Below are positions 44,043 through 52,181 of a stretch of 64,000 nt of DNA, piece after piece (within the stretch, counting starts at the first letter, position 1; every line of letters begins with the position of its first letter). The DNA lies in assembly GCA_035634055.1 (NCBI GenBank), contig DASQDR010000235.1, positions 1 through 64,000 on the forward strand, in the 5' to 3' direction. Position numbers and translations under genes: made by a program. The notes below the pieces were generated by a model, which ran no database searches, had not been told where the DNA came from, and worked only from the letters and a program-made list of their open reading frames with translations. The DNA is from JAICTV01 sp035634055. Its GTDB lineage: Bacteria > Planctomycetota > Phycisphaerae > Tepidisphaerales > Tepidisphaeraceae.

Positions 44043-47000
44043 ATGGCCGGCGACGATATTTGTTGTCCGCGTTGCGGGCGACCGGCGAAGGTCGGGGAAC
44101 TCGGCTACGCGGCGGCGGCCGATACGTTCGTATGCTTAGCCTGCGCCGCTGAGCTGGCTCGGACGGCCGCGGGGACGCGCGGCGACGGGCGACGAGGCGC
44201 GGCGTCGATTCTCGGCGTGGCGCGCTCCCGCGCCGCTACGGCCATGGCGCTCGCGCTGCTGGCGGCGGCCATCACCACCGGCGGCATCCTGCTCTCGCGT
44301 TCGACGCCGGTCGCGTCGTCCGCTCCGAACTCGCCGGCGCGATCAGAACGATCGCCGCGACCGGTCGCAGCCGCCGATGCACCCCCTCCGGCGACGCCCG
44401 CGCCGACCGCGACCACCGCGCCCGCCACAAGGACCTACGAAGCCATCGCCGCCGCGCCCGCCGAGCCTTCCGCCAGCGCCCCGACGTCGGCCCGATCGCA
44501 AGCAGCCGCCGCGCCGACCTCGCCCACTACCGTCGCCGCGCCCGCGCCCGCCTTCGTACGCGCACCGCTGAAGATGCCGCGAGGGCGGCTGACCGACGAG
44601 CAGGTCGGCGAGGCGATCCAGCAGGGCGTCGATTTTCTCCTGGCGCACTTTCACGACGGCGAATTGCGTCCGGAGGAGTTTTCCTACGAGGTCCGCCGCC
44701 ACGGTTTGGACGCCCTGTGCGTTTACGCGCTGGCCAGCAGCGGCAAGGCGATTTCGGATCCGCGCCTCTCGCCGCGCAGCCCGGACATGGTGCGGATGCT
44801 GGAGAAGCTCAAGACGTACGGCTTCGAGCCGTCGGCCGACGCGCGCCAAGCGCCGGTCACGTACGGCCGGGCGCTGCGGGCGTGCGCGCTGGCGACGTTC
44901 GATCGCCCGCAGGACCGCGAGCAACTGCGCGACGACGTGGACTGGCTGATCAACGCCGCCACCGCCGGCACCTACACCTACGACGACCGCTATTCCCCGC
45001 CCCGCCCCCCGCGCCCGCGGCGCCGCGCGACCACGGCCCCCGCGATCGCACCCAATCCCCTCAAGCCTGCGCCGCCCGCGACGCGTCCGGCGCCCCGGTG
45101 GCCGACCGCCGCGGGCGACCGTGACGCGGATGCCGACGCAGTCGCGCTGGCGCTGATCGCACAGGACGCGACGGCGCGGGAGGCGCGGGCGCGTTTGTCG
45201 CATCAATTCGTAGCGGAAGATTCCTCCTCGCCGAACACGTCGCCGGCGGCGTCGTCCGCTAACGCGTTGACCGTGCCGTTCGCGTCCCCCGCCGCGTCCT
45301 CTGACAGCGGCGCGGGGACGACCACGGCCACCACGTCCGCCACGACCGTTCCCAGCACCTCCTCTCGGCCGGCCACCACCACGGCGTCGGCAGACGCTGA
45401 CGATCTCGCCGCCGCGGCCCCGCCGGAGGACGCGCCTGCCGCGCCGTCCGCCGCCGATCCAAACCACCAGAAGATCTTCCGCAACGCGCTGCCGAAGAGC
45501 GCCCAGGAGCGGCGCAACAAGACCTCGATCCCGTGGGACAACTCCAATGCCCAGTACGGCCTGCTCGGCGTCTGGGCGGGCGCGGAGGTCGGCGTCGAGG
45601 TGCCCGAGCGTTACTGGCGCGCGGTGCAGCGGCACTGGGCGACGTACCAGTTGCCCACCGGCGAGTGGAACTACGCCGCCCGCGGCGACCCGGGCCGCTA
45701 CGGCATGACCGTCGCCGGCGTCGCCTCGCTGCTGGTGACGCACGATTTCCTCGTCGCCCCATCCATGCGTGCCGGCGACGTCCGCCAGCCGTATTCCCCC
45801 GCCCTCAACGCCGGCCTTTCCTGGCTGGAGGACCACGCCCTCGAGGCGTTCGACGGCCCGCGCGTGGTCTACCGCGGCTACAACCTCTTCGGCATGGAGC
45901 GCGTCGGATTGGCCAGCGGCTTCAAGCAGTTCGGCGCGCACGATTGGTTCGTCGAACTGACGCTGCGGCTGCTCGACGGCCGCCATCCCAACGGCTCGTT
46001 CGGCAAGGAATCCGAGGGCAGCGACGCCGTCATCGACACCGCTTATGCGCTGCTCTTCCTGTCGCGCGGCCGGCACCCGATCCTCTACAACAAGCTGCGC
46101 TTCGACGGCCCGCCCGCCCTCTCATCGACGGGCCCCGGCAGCAGCGCGGCGCGGGCGGGAGGCATCGTCGCAACGCCCTCGGAAGGCGGCTGGACCAACC
46201 GCCCGCGAGAGATCGCCAACCTCGCCCGCTTCGTCGGGCAGGAATTGGAGCGGCCGATCAACTGGCAGATCGTCGACATCGAGCGCCACCCCGACGACTG
46301 GGCCGACGCCCCGATCCTGTACCTCGCCAGCCACCGCGCCCCGGCCATCACCGCGGAGCACATCCGGAAACTCCGCACCTTCGTGGACAACGGCGGAATC
46401 TTGTTCACCCACGCCGATGCCGGCTCGCCGGAGTTCAATGCCTTCGCCGGCGAACTGGCGCTGAAGATGTTCCCGACGTCCACGCTGAAGCCGCTGCCGA
46501 CGGAGCACGCCGTCTACACGTTGAATTACGTGATCGACGCGCCGCGCCCGCGGCTCCAGGCAGTGACCAACGGCGTTCGACTGCTGATGGTCCATTCCCC
46601 CACCGATCTTTCCGCCGCATGGCAGACCCGCTCGACCCTGACCCGCGCGGGCGAGTTTCAGCTTGGCGCCAACATCTACCTGTACGCGACGGGCAAGGAG
46701 CGCTTCCGCAACCGCCTCGATACGCCGCTGATCCCCGCACTACCTGCGGCGCCCTCACCACCCGCACCAGCGCCACCCGCGCCGGCGGCGCCCGCGCCAC
46801 CACCCGCACCGGAAGTCATCGCCCTGGCCCGGCTGCGTTACGCCGGCAACTGGGATCCCGAGCCTGGGGCGTGGCCGCGGCTCTCCCGCCTGCTCGAATG
46901 GCAGACTGGCGTGAGGCTCGACCTTGTGCCGGTCGCCATTGAAGACCTCGCGCCGCCCCCGGCCCCCGCAGCACCGGTAGCGCCGTACGCCTCGCCTTTC

Positions 47001-47528
47001 GTGGCCGCCTCTGCGCCCGCGCCTGCGGTGGGACGGAGCTCAGCGCACACGACCGGCCGGCCGGAGCCGAACATCAAGGTCGCCCACCTGACCGGAACCG
47101 AGGCCCTCGACCTCTCCGACGCGCAGCTCGCCGCGCTGCAACGCTTCGTCGCCGCCGGCGGCACGTTGCTGGTCGAGAGCGCCGGCGGATCGACCAGCTT
47201 CAGCGAGGCCGCCGAGTCGGCGTGGCTGCCCAAGCTTGTCGGCCGCCGCCGCCTCGAGTCACTGCCCGCGACCGACCCGCTGCTCCGCCCCACCCTCCCC
47301 GGCACGGTCGCGCTGCCGCCAAAAATGCTCCGTCTCTACGCGATGGAACAGCTCCAGATCGAGACGCCGCGCCTCCGCGCCGCGAACCTCGGTCGCGGTC
47401 GGGTCATCTTCAGCCCGCTGGACCTGACGTCGGGACTGCTCGGCACGAACACCTGGGGCGTGCTCGGATTCCTTCCCGACTACAGCGAGTCCGTCGCCCG
47501 CAATCTTGTCCTTACCGCTGGACGGTAG
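44043..47528 (+). CDS. Large zinc-ribbon/DUF4159 membrane protein
   Basis: The 1161-residue product starts with a zinc ribbon (CCPRC 7-11, CLAC 31-34). A transmembrane helix spans about 65-84. Long Ala/Pro/Thr linkers separate a helical barrel-like domain that recalls prenyltransferase/squalene-cyclase repeats. Next comes a DUF4159 domain (around NWQIVDIERHPDDWADAPIL and LRTFVDNGGILFTHADAG), then a second, shorter DUF4159-like copy near the C-terminus (RLRYAGNWDPEPGAWPRL, RFVAAGGTLLVESAGG). DUF4159 proteins are widespread in planctomycetes, usually near MoxR/vWA genes, which are absent here. The function is unknown; the bulk is expected outside the cytoplasm. Confidence 0.82.
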   Translation: MAGDDICCPRCGRPAKVGELGYAAAADTFVCLACAAELARTAAGTRGDGRRGAASILGVARSRAATAMALALLAAAITTGGILLSRSTPVASSAPNSPARSERSPRPVAAADAPPPATPAPTATTAPATRTYEAIAAAPAEPSASAPTSARSQAAAAPTSPTTVAAPAPAFVRAPLKMPRGRLTDEQVGEAIQQGVDFLLAHFHDGELRPEEFSYEVRRHGLDALCVYALASSGKAISDPRLSPRSPDMVRMLEKLKTYGFEPSADARQAPVTYGRALRACALATFDRPQDREQLRDDVDWLINAATAGTYTYDDRYSPPRPPRPRRRATTAPAIAPNPLKPAPPATRPAPRWPTAAGDRDADADAVALALIAQDATAREARARLSHQFVAEDSSSPNTSPAASSANALTVPFASPAASSDSGAGTTTATTSATTVPSTSSRPATTTASADADDLAAAAPPEDAPAAPSAADPNHQKIFRNALPKSAQERRNKTSIPWDNSNAQYGLLGVWAGAEVGVEVPERYWRAVQRHWATYQLPTGEWNYAARGDPGRYGMTVAGVASLLVTHDFLVAPSMRAGDVRQPYSPALNAGLSWLEDHALEAFDGPRVVYRGYNLFGMERVGLASGFKQFGAHDWFVELTLRLLDGRHPNGSFGKESEGSDAVIDTAYALLFLSRGRHPILYNKLRFDGPPALSSTGPGSSAARAGGIVATPSEGGWTNRPREIANLARFVGQELERPINWQIVDIERHPDDWADAPILYLASHRAPAITAEHIRKLRTFVDNGGILFTHADAGSPEFNAFAGELALKMFPTSTLKPLPTEHAVYTLNYVIDAPRPRLQAVTNGVRLLMVHSPTDLSAAWQTRSTLTRAGEFQLGANIYLYATGKERFRNRLDTPLIPALPAAPSPPAPAPPAPAAPAPPPAPEVIALARLRYAGNWDPEPGAWPRLSRLLEWQTGVRLDLVPVAIEDLAPPPAPAAPVAPYASPFVAASAPAPAVGRSSAHTTGRPEPNIKVAHLTGTEALDLSDAQLAALQRFVAAGGTLLVESAGGSTSFSEAAESAWLPKLVGRRRLESLPATDPLLRPTLPGTVALPPKMLRLYAMEQLQIETPRLRAANLGRGRVIFSPLDLTSGLLGTNTWGVLGFLPDYSESVARNLVLTAGR

Positions 47529-47608
47529 CGAAACGAAAGATCCGCGGCCGATGGGGACCGAAACGGAGAAGCACGCGCGGGGACGCCTGGAAGCGATTCG
47601 CGCGTGCC

Positions 47609-47750
47609 TAACTTTGCTGCGTCACTGCCGCTAGGCAAGCGGCTGAGGCGATACGCGGCTGCCGCGGCATGGGGTGGGCGGGGCAGGCAGGCGAACATCG
47701 CTTCGTGCTATCGCGTCAAAAATGTCGCTAACTTTGGTGCGTCAACTGCC
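47609..47750 (+). promoter_or_regulatory. Two direct repeats upstream of the XylR-like gene, possible autoregulatory sites
   Basis: The sequence taactttgctgcgtcactgc (47609-47628) recurs at 47729-47750 with one substitution and one inserted base, 120 bases apart. The second copy is within the longest possible coding start of the regulator. A nearby inverted pair tatcgcg/cgcgata (47709-47715/47755-47761) flanks the second copy. This looks like operator architecture for autoregulation. Confidence 0.5.
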
Positions 47751-49017
47751 CGTGGCGCGATATCCTCAGGTCGCGATGCGCACCGTACACCTGCAAATGG
47801 CGCTGCGGCCGATCTATGCCTTTGACCGCGAGGCGTCGATCGGCGTGGCCAAGTGCGCCCACACCTACGGCAACGTCTTCCTCCACCTCAAGCACCCGGA
47901 CCAAACCTTCGGCGTCGCCGAGATGGACGGGCTGATCGTCTCCACCTCCAACCCGCGCGACATCCAAGAGGTGGCGGCGCTGGGGATTCCCGTGGTGAAC
48001 GTGGCGAACTACCTCGAGGCGCACGACCGCGTGCCGGTGGTGGGCAACGACGACGCGGGCATCGGGCAGATGATCGCGCGGTACTACCTCGACCGCGGGT
48101 TCAAGTCCTTCGCTTACTACGCCGACGTCGGGTCGGTCTACTTCAACCCGCGCCGAGACGCGTTCGTGGCGGCGGTGGAGCGCGCGGGGTTCACGTGCCA
48201 CCTCGGGCCGCCGATGGATCACGTCCCGCGCGACGGACGCGCGGGCGGCGTCGGACCGGGCGGCGTCGGCGCGGCCGCTCGCCGTGGTCACGTCGGTGGC
48301 GCGGGCGCCGGCACGGGCGCCGCTGGTGGTGGCAACGCGGCGATGCCGGGGCCCGAGGAGCGCGGGGCGGCTTGGCTCGCGTCGCTCCCGCGCCCGTTGG
48401 CGGTGATGGCGCCGTTCGACGCTTACGCGCGGCAGGCGTTGCACTCCTGCAAGCTCGCCGGGCTGCGCGTGCCGGAGGAAGTCTCCATCATCGGCGTGGA
48501 CGACGACCCGCTGATGTGCCTGACCATCTGGCCGCAGATGTCCAGCGTCGCCACCTCCGCCAACCAGATCGGCCGCGCGGCGATGGACCTGCTGCTGGCG
48601 ATGATCGAGGGCGCCCCCGCCCCCAAGCGCCCGGTGCTGCTGCCGCCCAGCGAGATCGTCGTGCGCGGCTCGACCAGCGAACTGGCGATCGATGACCCGG
48701 ACGTGGCGGCGGCGGTCAACTTCATCCGCACCCACGTCCGCGGGCGGCTCACCGTCACCGACATCACCAATCACCTGGCGATCTCGCGCAGGACGCTGGA
48801 GCGCAAGTTCGCCGACACGCTGGAGCGCACCCCGCTGGAGGAGATCCGCCGCGCCCGCGTCGCCCAGGCCAAGCGCCTGCTGATCGACACGGACCTGAGC
48901 CTCCCGGAGGTCGCCCGCCGCAGCGGCTTGATCCGACCGCAACGGCTGTCGAACCTGATCCGCGCCGAAACCGGCGTCACGCCGGCGCAGTTCCGGGCGC
49001 AGTTTCGACGGGGATGA
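47722..49017 (+). CDS. XylR/AraC-type transcriptional regulator with periplasmic-binding-like sensor domain
   Basis: The product has a LacI-type sugar-sensing domain (for example GLIVSTSNPRDIQEVAALGIPVVNV, VVGNDDAGIGQMIARYYLDRGFKSFAYY and VSIIGVDDDPLMCLTIWPQMSSV). It is followed by two AraC helix-turn-helix motifs (residues in the last ~110: VTDITNHLAISRRTLERKF and LPEVARRSGLIRPQRLSNLI). This is the XylR layout used for sugar-responsive activation. A Gly/Ala-rich insertion (VGPGGVGAAARRGHVGGAG) interrupts the sensor domain. The ATG at 47722 overlaps a possible operator; an ATG at 47776 is the alternative start. The target genes are unknown. The upstream DUF4159 gene is co-directional but 190 bases away. 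Confidence 0.88.
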   Translation: MSLTLVRQLPVARYPQVAMRTVHLQMALRPIYAFDREASIGVAKCAHTYGNVFLHLKHPDQTFGVAEMDGLIVSTSNPRDIQEVAALGIPVVNVANYLEAHDRVPVVGNDDAGIGQMIARYYLDRGFKSFAYYADVGSVYFNPRRDAFVAAVERAGFTCHLGPPMDHVPRDGRAGGVGPGGVGAAARRGHVGGAGAGTGAAGGGNAAMPGPEERGAAWLASLPRPLAVMAPFDAYARQALHSCKLAGLRVPEEVSIIGVDDDPLMCLTIWPQMSSVATSANQIGRAAMDLLLAMIEGAPAPKRPVLLPPSEIVVRGSTSELAIDDPDVAAAVNFIRTHVRGRLTVTDITNHLAISRRTLERKFADTLERTPLEEIRRARVAQAKRLLIDTDLSLPEVARRSGLIRPQRLSNLIRAETGVTPAQFRAQFRRG

Positions 49018-49055
49018 TCGCCCCGGCGCGCGAGCGGGTCGCGCCGCGCGCGGGC

Positions 49056-50255
49056 TCACCGCAGGCGCGTGTCGCTGTTGCTGATGCCGCGCAGGGCGAG
49101 GTTGAGGGCGTCGGGGTTGCTGGCCAGTCGGCGGGCCTCGCCGACGTCGATCACCTGGCGTTGGAACAGCTCGGTCAGGTGCTGGTCGAAGGACTGGCTG
49201 CCCGCCTCGCGGTTGCCGACGGCGGCCTTGAGCTTGTCAAAGTCGCCGTCGAGGATCCACTTGCGCACGACCGGGGTGGCCATCATGATCTCCACGACCG
49301 GGACGCGCCCCTTCCCCTCGCGCTTCTTCGCCAGGCGCTGGCAGATGATGGCGTTGAGGTTCAGCGCCAACTGCTGCTGCTGGAGGTCGCGCATGTTCAC
49401 GTCGAACAGCGACACGATGCGCTGCACGCTGGTCCAGGCGTTAGTGGCGTGGATGGTGGTGTAAACCAGGTGGCCGGTGTCGGACGCCTTGAGCGCGGTG
49501 CTGAGCGAGAACGGGTCGCGAATCTCGCCGATCAGGATGGTGTCGGGGTCCTGGCGCATCATCGCCTTCAGGGCATACTCGAAGCTCTCGCTGTCGGTGC
49601 CCACCTCGACCTGCGACACCAGCGACTTGGCGTTCTCGTGCTGGAACTCAATCGGGTCCTCGACGGTGATGATCCGCTCCGAGCGGCTGCGGTTGATCTT
49701 GCCGATGATGGCGGCGAGCGTCGTGGACTTGCCCGAGCCGGTCGTGCCGGCGACGACGACGATGCCGCGGTGGAAGTCCGCCAGCCCCTCGACCTGCGGC
49801 GGGAGCGACAGGTCCTCGAAGTTGGGGATCTTGGTCACGATCCGCCGCATCACGATCGCGTACTTCTCGCGCGAGTGGAAGATGTTGGTTCGGAAGCGCG
49901 CGACGCCCGGCAGGCTGTAGGCGACGTCGACGGCGCCCTTGTGCTCCAGGGTGTGGCGTCGGTCGGCCTCCTCGCCCTGCGCCTTCATGATCGTGTCGAC
50001 GAAGGAGCGCATCGCCTCATCGGTGGGGGGCGGACAGTCCAGGAAACGGGCGCGCCCGTCCACGCGGATCATCGGCACCGAGGCGGCCTGGAGGTGCAGG
50101 TCCGAGCCGTTGATCTTCACCATCGTCTTCAGGAAGTCGTTCAACCCCAGCCGCCGCTCCTCGACGTGGATGTGCGGCTGCGGCGTCGTGGTGTCTTTCT
50201 CCTCGACGGCGTTGGTGCCCGGGGACTCAATCTCGGCGGCGGTCTTGGTCGTCAT
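49056..50255 (-). CDS. pilT: PilT-type retraction ATPase (type IV pilus / twitching motility)
   Basis: The 399-residue hexameric secretion ATPase powers pilus retraction. Motifs are Walker A GTTGSGKS (170-177), the Asp box ITVEDPIEF, Walker B LIGEIRDP and the His box HLVYTTIHATNA. The N-terminal PAS-like domain (LNDFLKTMVKINGSDLHLQA) matches PilT/PilU. An N-terminal extension of about 35 residues is lineage-specific. The ATG at 50255 follows GAGGGAT; the open frame extends to 50360, but a TATAAT-like -10 (minus strand, plus 50325-50330) lies inside that extension. No other pilus gene is in the window. PilT versus PilU cannot be separated by eye. Confidence 0.93.
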   Translation of the reverse strand: MTTKTAAEIESPGTNAVEEKDTTTPQPHIHVEERRLGLNDFLKTMVKINGSDLHLQAASVPMIRVDGRARFLDCPPPTDEAMRSFVDTIMKAQGEEADRRHTLEHKGAVDVAYSLPGVARFRTNIFHSREKYAIVMRRIVTKIPNFEDLSLPPQVEGLADFHRGIVVVAGTTGSGKSTTLAAIIGKINRSRSERIITVEDPIEFQHENAKSLVSQVEVGTDSESFEYALKAMMRQDPDTILIGEIRDPFSLSTALKASDTGHLVYTTIHATNAWTSVQRIVSLFDVNMRDLQQQQLALNLNAIICQRLAKKREGKGRVPVVEIMMATPVVRKWILDGDFDKLKAAVGNREAGSQSFDQHLTELFQRQVIDVGEARRLASNPDALNLALRGISNSDTRLR

Positions 50256-50592
50256 GGCTTGGATCCCTCTCTCTGCGGTGCAACGTCCAATGTCGGTGCG
50301 GGCGACGCGGGGCGGACAAGCCGAATTATACCCAGCCTCCCGCCGCGCGACCGCGCGCATAGCGACGCGGCGTCAGGCGGATTTCAGCAGCGAACATGGA
50401 GCCGCAGATATTCAATGTAAACCTTGGCGGAGCCACTTCTTAAAAGAGATTTTTGAACTTTGGCTTCGTTTTGCACTTTTCGATGTCAAGAGCCGCCACT
50501 CCCCCTCCCGGTGCGCCGGAAGGGGACCAAGCAACACCTTAGCAACGGCGGCGGACGGTGTCGGCCAAAATCGGCCGCGTCCGGCGCGCCGC
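50256..50592 (-). promoter_or_regulatory. pilT promoter region and AT-rich intergenic stretch
   Basis: On the minus strand a perfect -10 TATAAT (plus 50325-50330) lies about 70 bases before the pilT ATG, without a good -35. Farther out, 50405-50490 is unusually AT-rich and includes a minus-strand TTGACA (plus 50482-50487) with no matching -10. No gene was seen in this stretch. Confidence 0.5.
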
Positions 50593-51933
50593 TCACGCCA
50601 GCAATCCACGGTAGGTGGTCGTCTGGCTCGAGCCGGTGGTGAAGTAGACGTAGTCGCCGATGGCGGCGGCGACGCCGCTGAACCTCGCGGCCGGGAGCGG
50701 GGTCAGGCTGCTCCATTCGTTGGTGTTGGGGTCGAACAAGGTCACGCGGTTGGTCGCCGTCTCGTGCGCCGTCTCGCCGCCGAAGATGAGGATGCGGTTG
50801 TTGACCACCACGGCCGCCGAGGCGATGTGCGAGATTGCCACCGGCAGCGGCGCGAGGTTGCGCCACTGGTCGTTGACCGGGTCGTAGCGGCTGACGGTCG
50901 TGACGGTGGTCAGCTCCTGGTCGTTGCCGGTCTGGCCGCCGATCACGTAGATGCGGTTGCCGAGGGTGACGGTGCCGAAGTGGCTGCGGGGGTTGGGCAG
51001 CGCGGCGCGGGCTTGCCAGCCGCTGCCGGGGGCGTCGAGGTTCAGGACGTAGTGGTCGCCGATGTCCTCGCGGTCGATGTTGTTGCCGCCGAAGTAGTGG
51101 AGGTTGCGCCCGATGACCGCCGCCCCGCCGCCGGCGAGTTGCTTCGGCAGCGCGGGCATGGCGGTCCACTCGTCGTCGTCGACGTTGTAGCGCCACGCTT
51201 CGGTGGTGCCGAAGGTCTGGCCGTAGCCGGTCTGGCCGGCGGTGCCGACGTAACCGCCGACGACGTAGACGTCGCGCCCGTCGACGGCCACGCCCGCGTG
51301 CGTGAGCCGCGTGGGCAGATCGGCGATCGGCCCCCAGGCGTTGGTGGCCGGGTTGTACACGTGCGACGTGCGGACGGGGCCCAGGGCTTCGTTGAAGCCG
51401 CCGAACACGTACAGCCGGTCCCCCACCACCGCGCGCAGCGCCTCGGCGCGCTTGATGGGCGAGGCCGCCTGCGTGGACCACTTCACCTGCGTTGGCGCGG
51501 GGTCGATCGGCTCGTCATCGCTGATGATCCGCACGGTCGCCGCGGGCTTGGCGGGGTCGACGTCGTAGGCGCCCGCCGACACCAGCGTGAGCGTGACCGC
51601 CTCGTTCGCCTCGGCCAGGCCGTCGTCGATCGGCACGACCTCAACGCGGCGAAGCCACGAGCCGGCGGCGATGGTGACGGCCGAGCCGATCGGCTGGTAG
51701 TCGACCCCCGCCTTGGCCTTGCCGCCGACCACGTAGTTCACCACCAGCGGCTCGGACGTGTCACCGCTGCGGCGGATGTAGAAGAATCGCGACGTCGGGC
51801 CGCTCTCGTACGCGCCCGCGCCGCGCGCCGTCACGTTTACCGTGGGCAACGCCGCGGGGAGCAGGCCGGTGGCGTCGCTGAGAAAGCGGCGGGATTCCAA
51901 GGCTTCGACGACGGCGCGACGGGCGAAACGCAT
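50593..51933 (-). CDS. Secreted Kelch-repeat protein with Calx-beta-like domain (paralogue 1)
   Basis: The 446-residue product starts MRFARRAVVEALESRRFLSD; the ESRRFL motif is a variant of an E-x-R-R-x-L motif common at the N-terminus of planctomycete surface proteins. A Calx-beta-like domain follows (about 30-145: VNYVVGGKAKAGVDYQPIG, VTLTLVSAGAY, ATVRIISDDE). Then about six Kelch repeats form a beta-propeller (LYVFGGFNE..., YVVGGYVG..., YVIGGQTG...). It should be extracellular and bind ligand or other proteins. It is the first of three related genes on this strand. The Kelch part is close to that of 52182-54776 in repeat order and closing motif (VYFTTGSSQTTTYRG). Confidence 0.87.
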   Translation of the reverse strand: MRFARRAVVEALESRRFLSDATGLLPAALPTVNVTARGAGAYESGPTSRFFYIRRSGDTSEPLVVNYVVGGKAKAGVDYQPIGSAVTIAAGSWLRRVEVVPIDDGLAEANEAVTLTLVSAGAYDVDPAKPAATVRIISDDEPIDPAPTQVKWSTQAASPIKRAEALRAVVGDRLYVFGGFNEALGPVRTSHVYNPATNAWGPIADLPTRLTHAGVAVDGRDVYVVGGYVGTAGQTGYGQTFGTTEAWRYNVDDDEWTAMPALPKQLAGGGAAVIGRNLHYFGGNNIDREDIGDHYVLNLDAPGSGWQARAALPNPRSHFGTVTLGNRIYVIGGQTGNDQELTTVTTVSRYDPVNDQWRNLAPLPVAISHIASAAVVVNNRILIFGGETAHETATNRVTLFDPNTNEWSSLTPLPAARFSGVAAAIGDYVYFTTGSSQTTTYRGLLA

Positions 51934-52110
51934 GGGCGGATTTTAGCGGGGGGAGGAGCGGCGTGAAGGAGAAAAGAGGGAACGTCAATCATTCAAACGT
52001 CGAACGTTGAACGCTGAACGGCGGAGGAAGCCGCAGGCGCGGCGAACGTTGGGGGGCGCTCGCGGAGAAACCGGCGCCCGCCGATCCGCGCGGCTGGCCC
52101 CTCTCCCCTG

Positions 52111-52138
52111 CCCTCTCCCCGGCGTACCGGGGAGAGGG
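52111..52138. terminator. Perfect hairpin between Kelch genes, possible terminator
   Basis: A 12-bp perfect stem ccctctccccgg/ccggggagaggg (52111-52122/52127-52138) closes a cgta loop, about 45 bases past the stop of the minus-strand Kelch gene at 52182. No T-run follows, so termination is not certain. A sister hairpin of the same composition is at 60944-60971. Confidence 0.5.
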
Positions 52139-52181
52139 AGTGCGGGGATTTCGCCTTGGCTCGGTTTTGGGCGGGGGCGCG

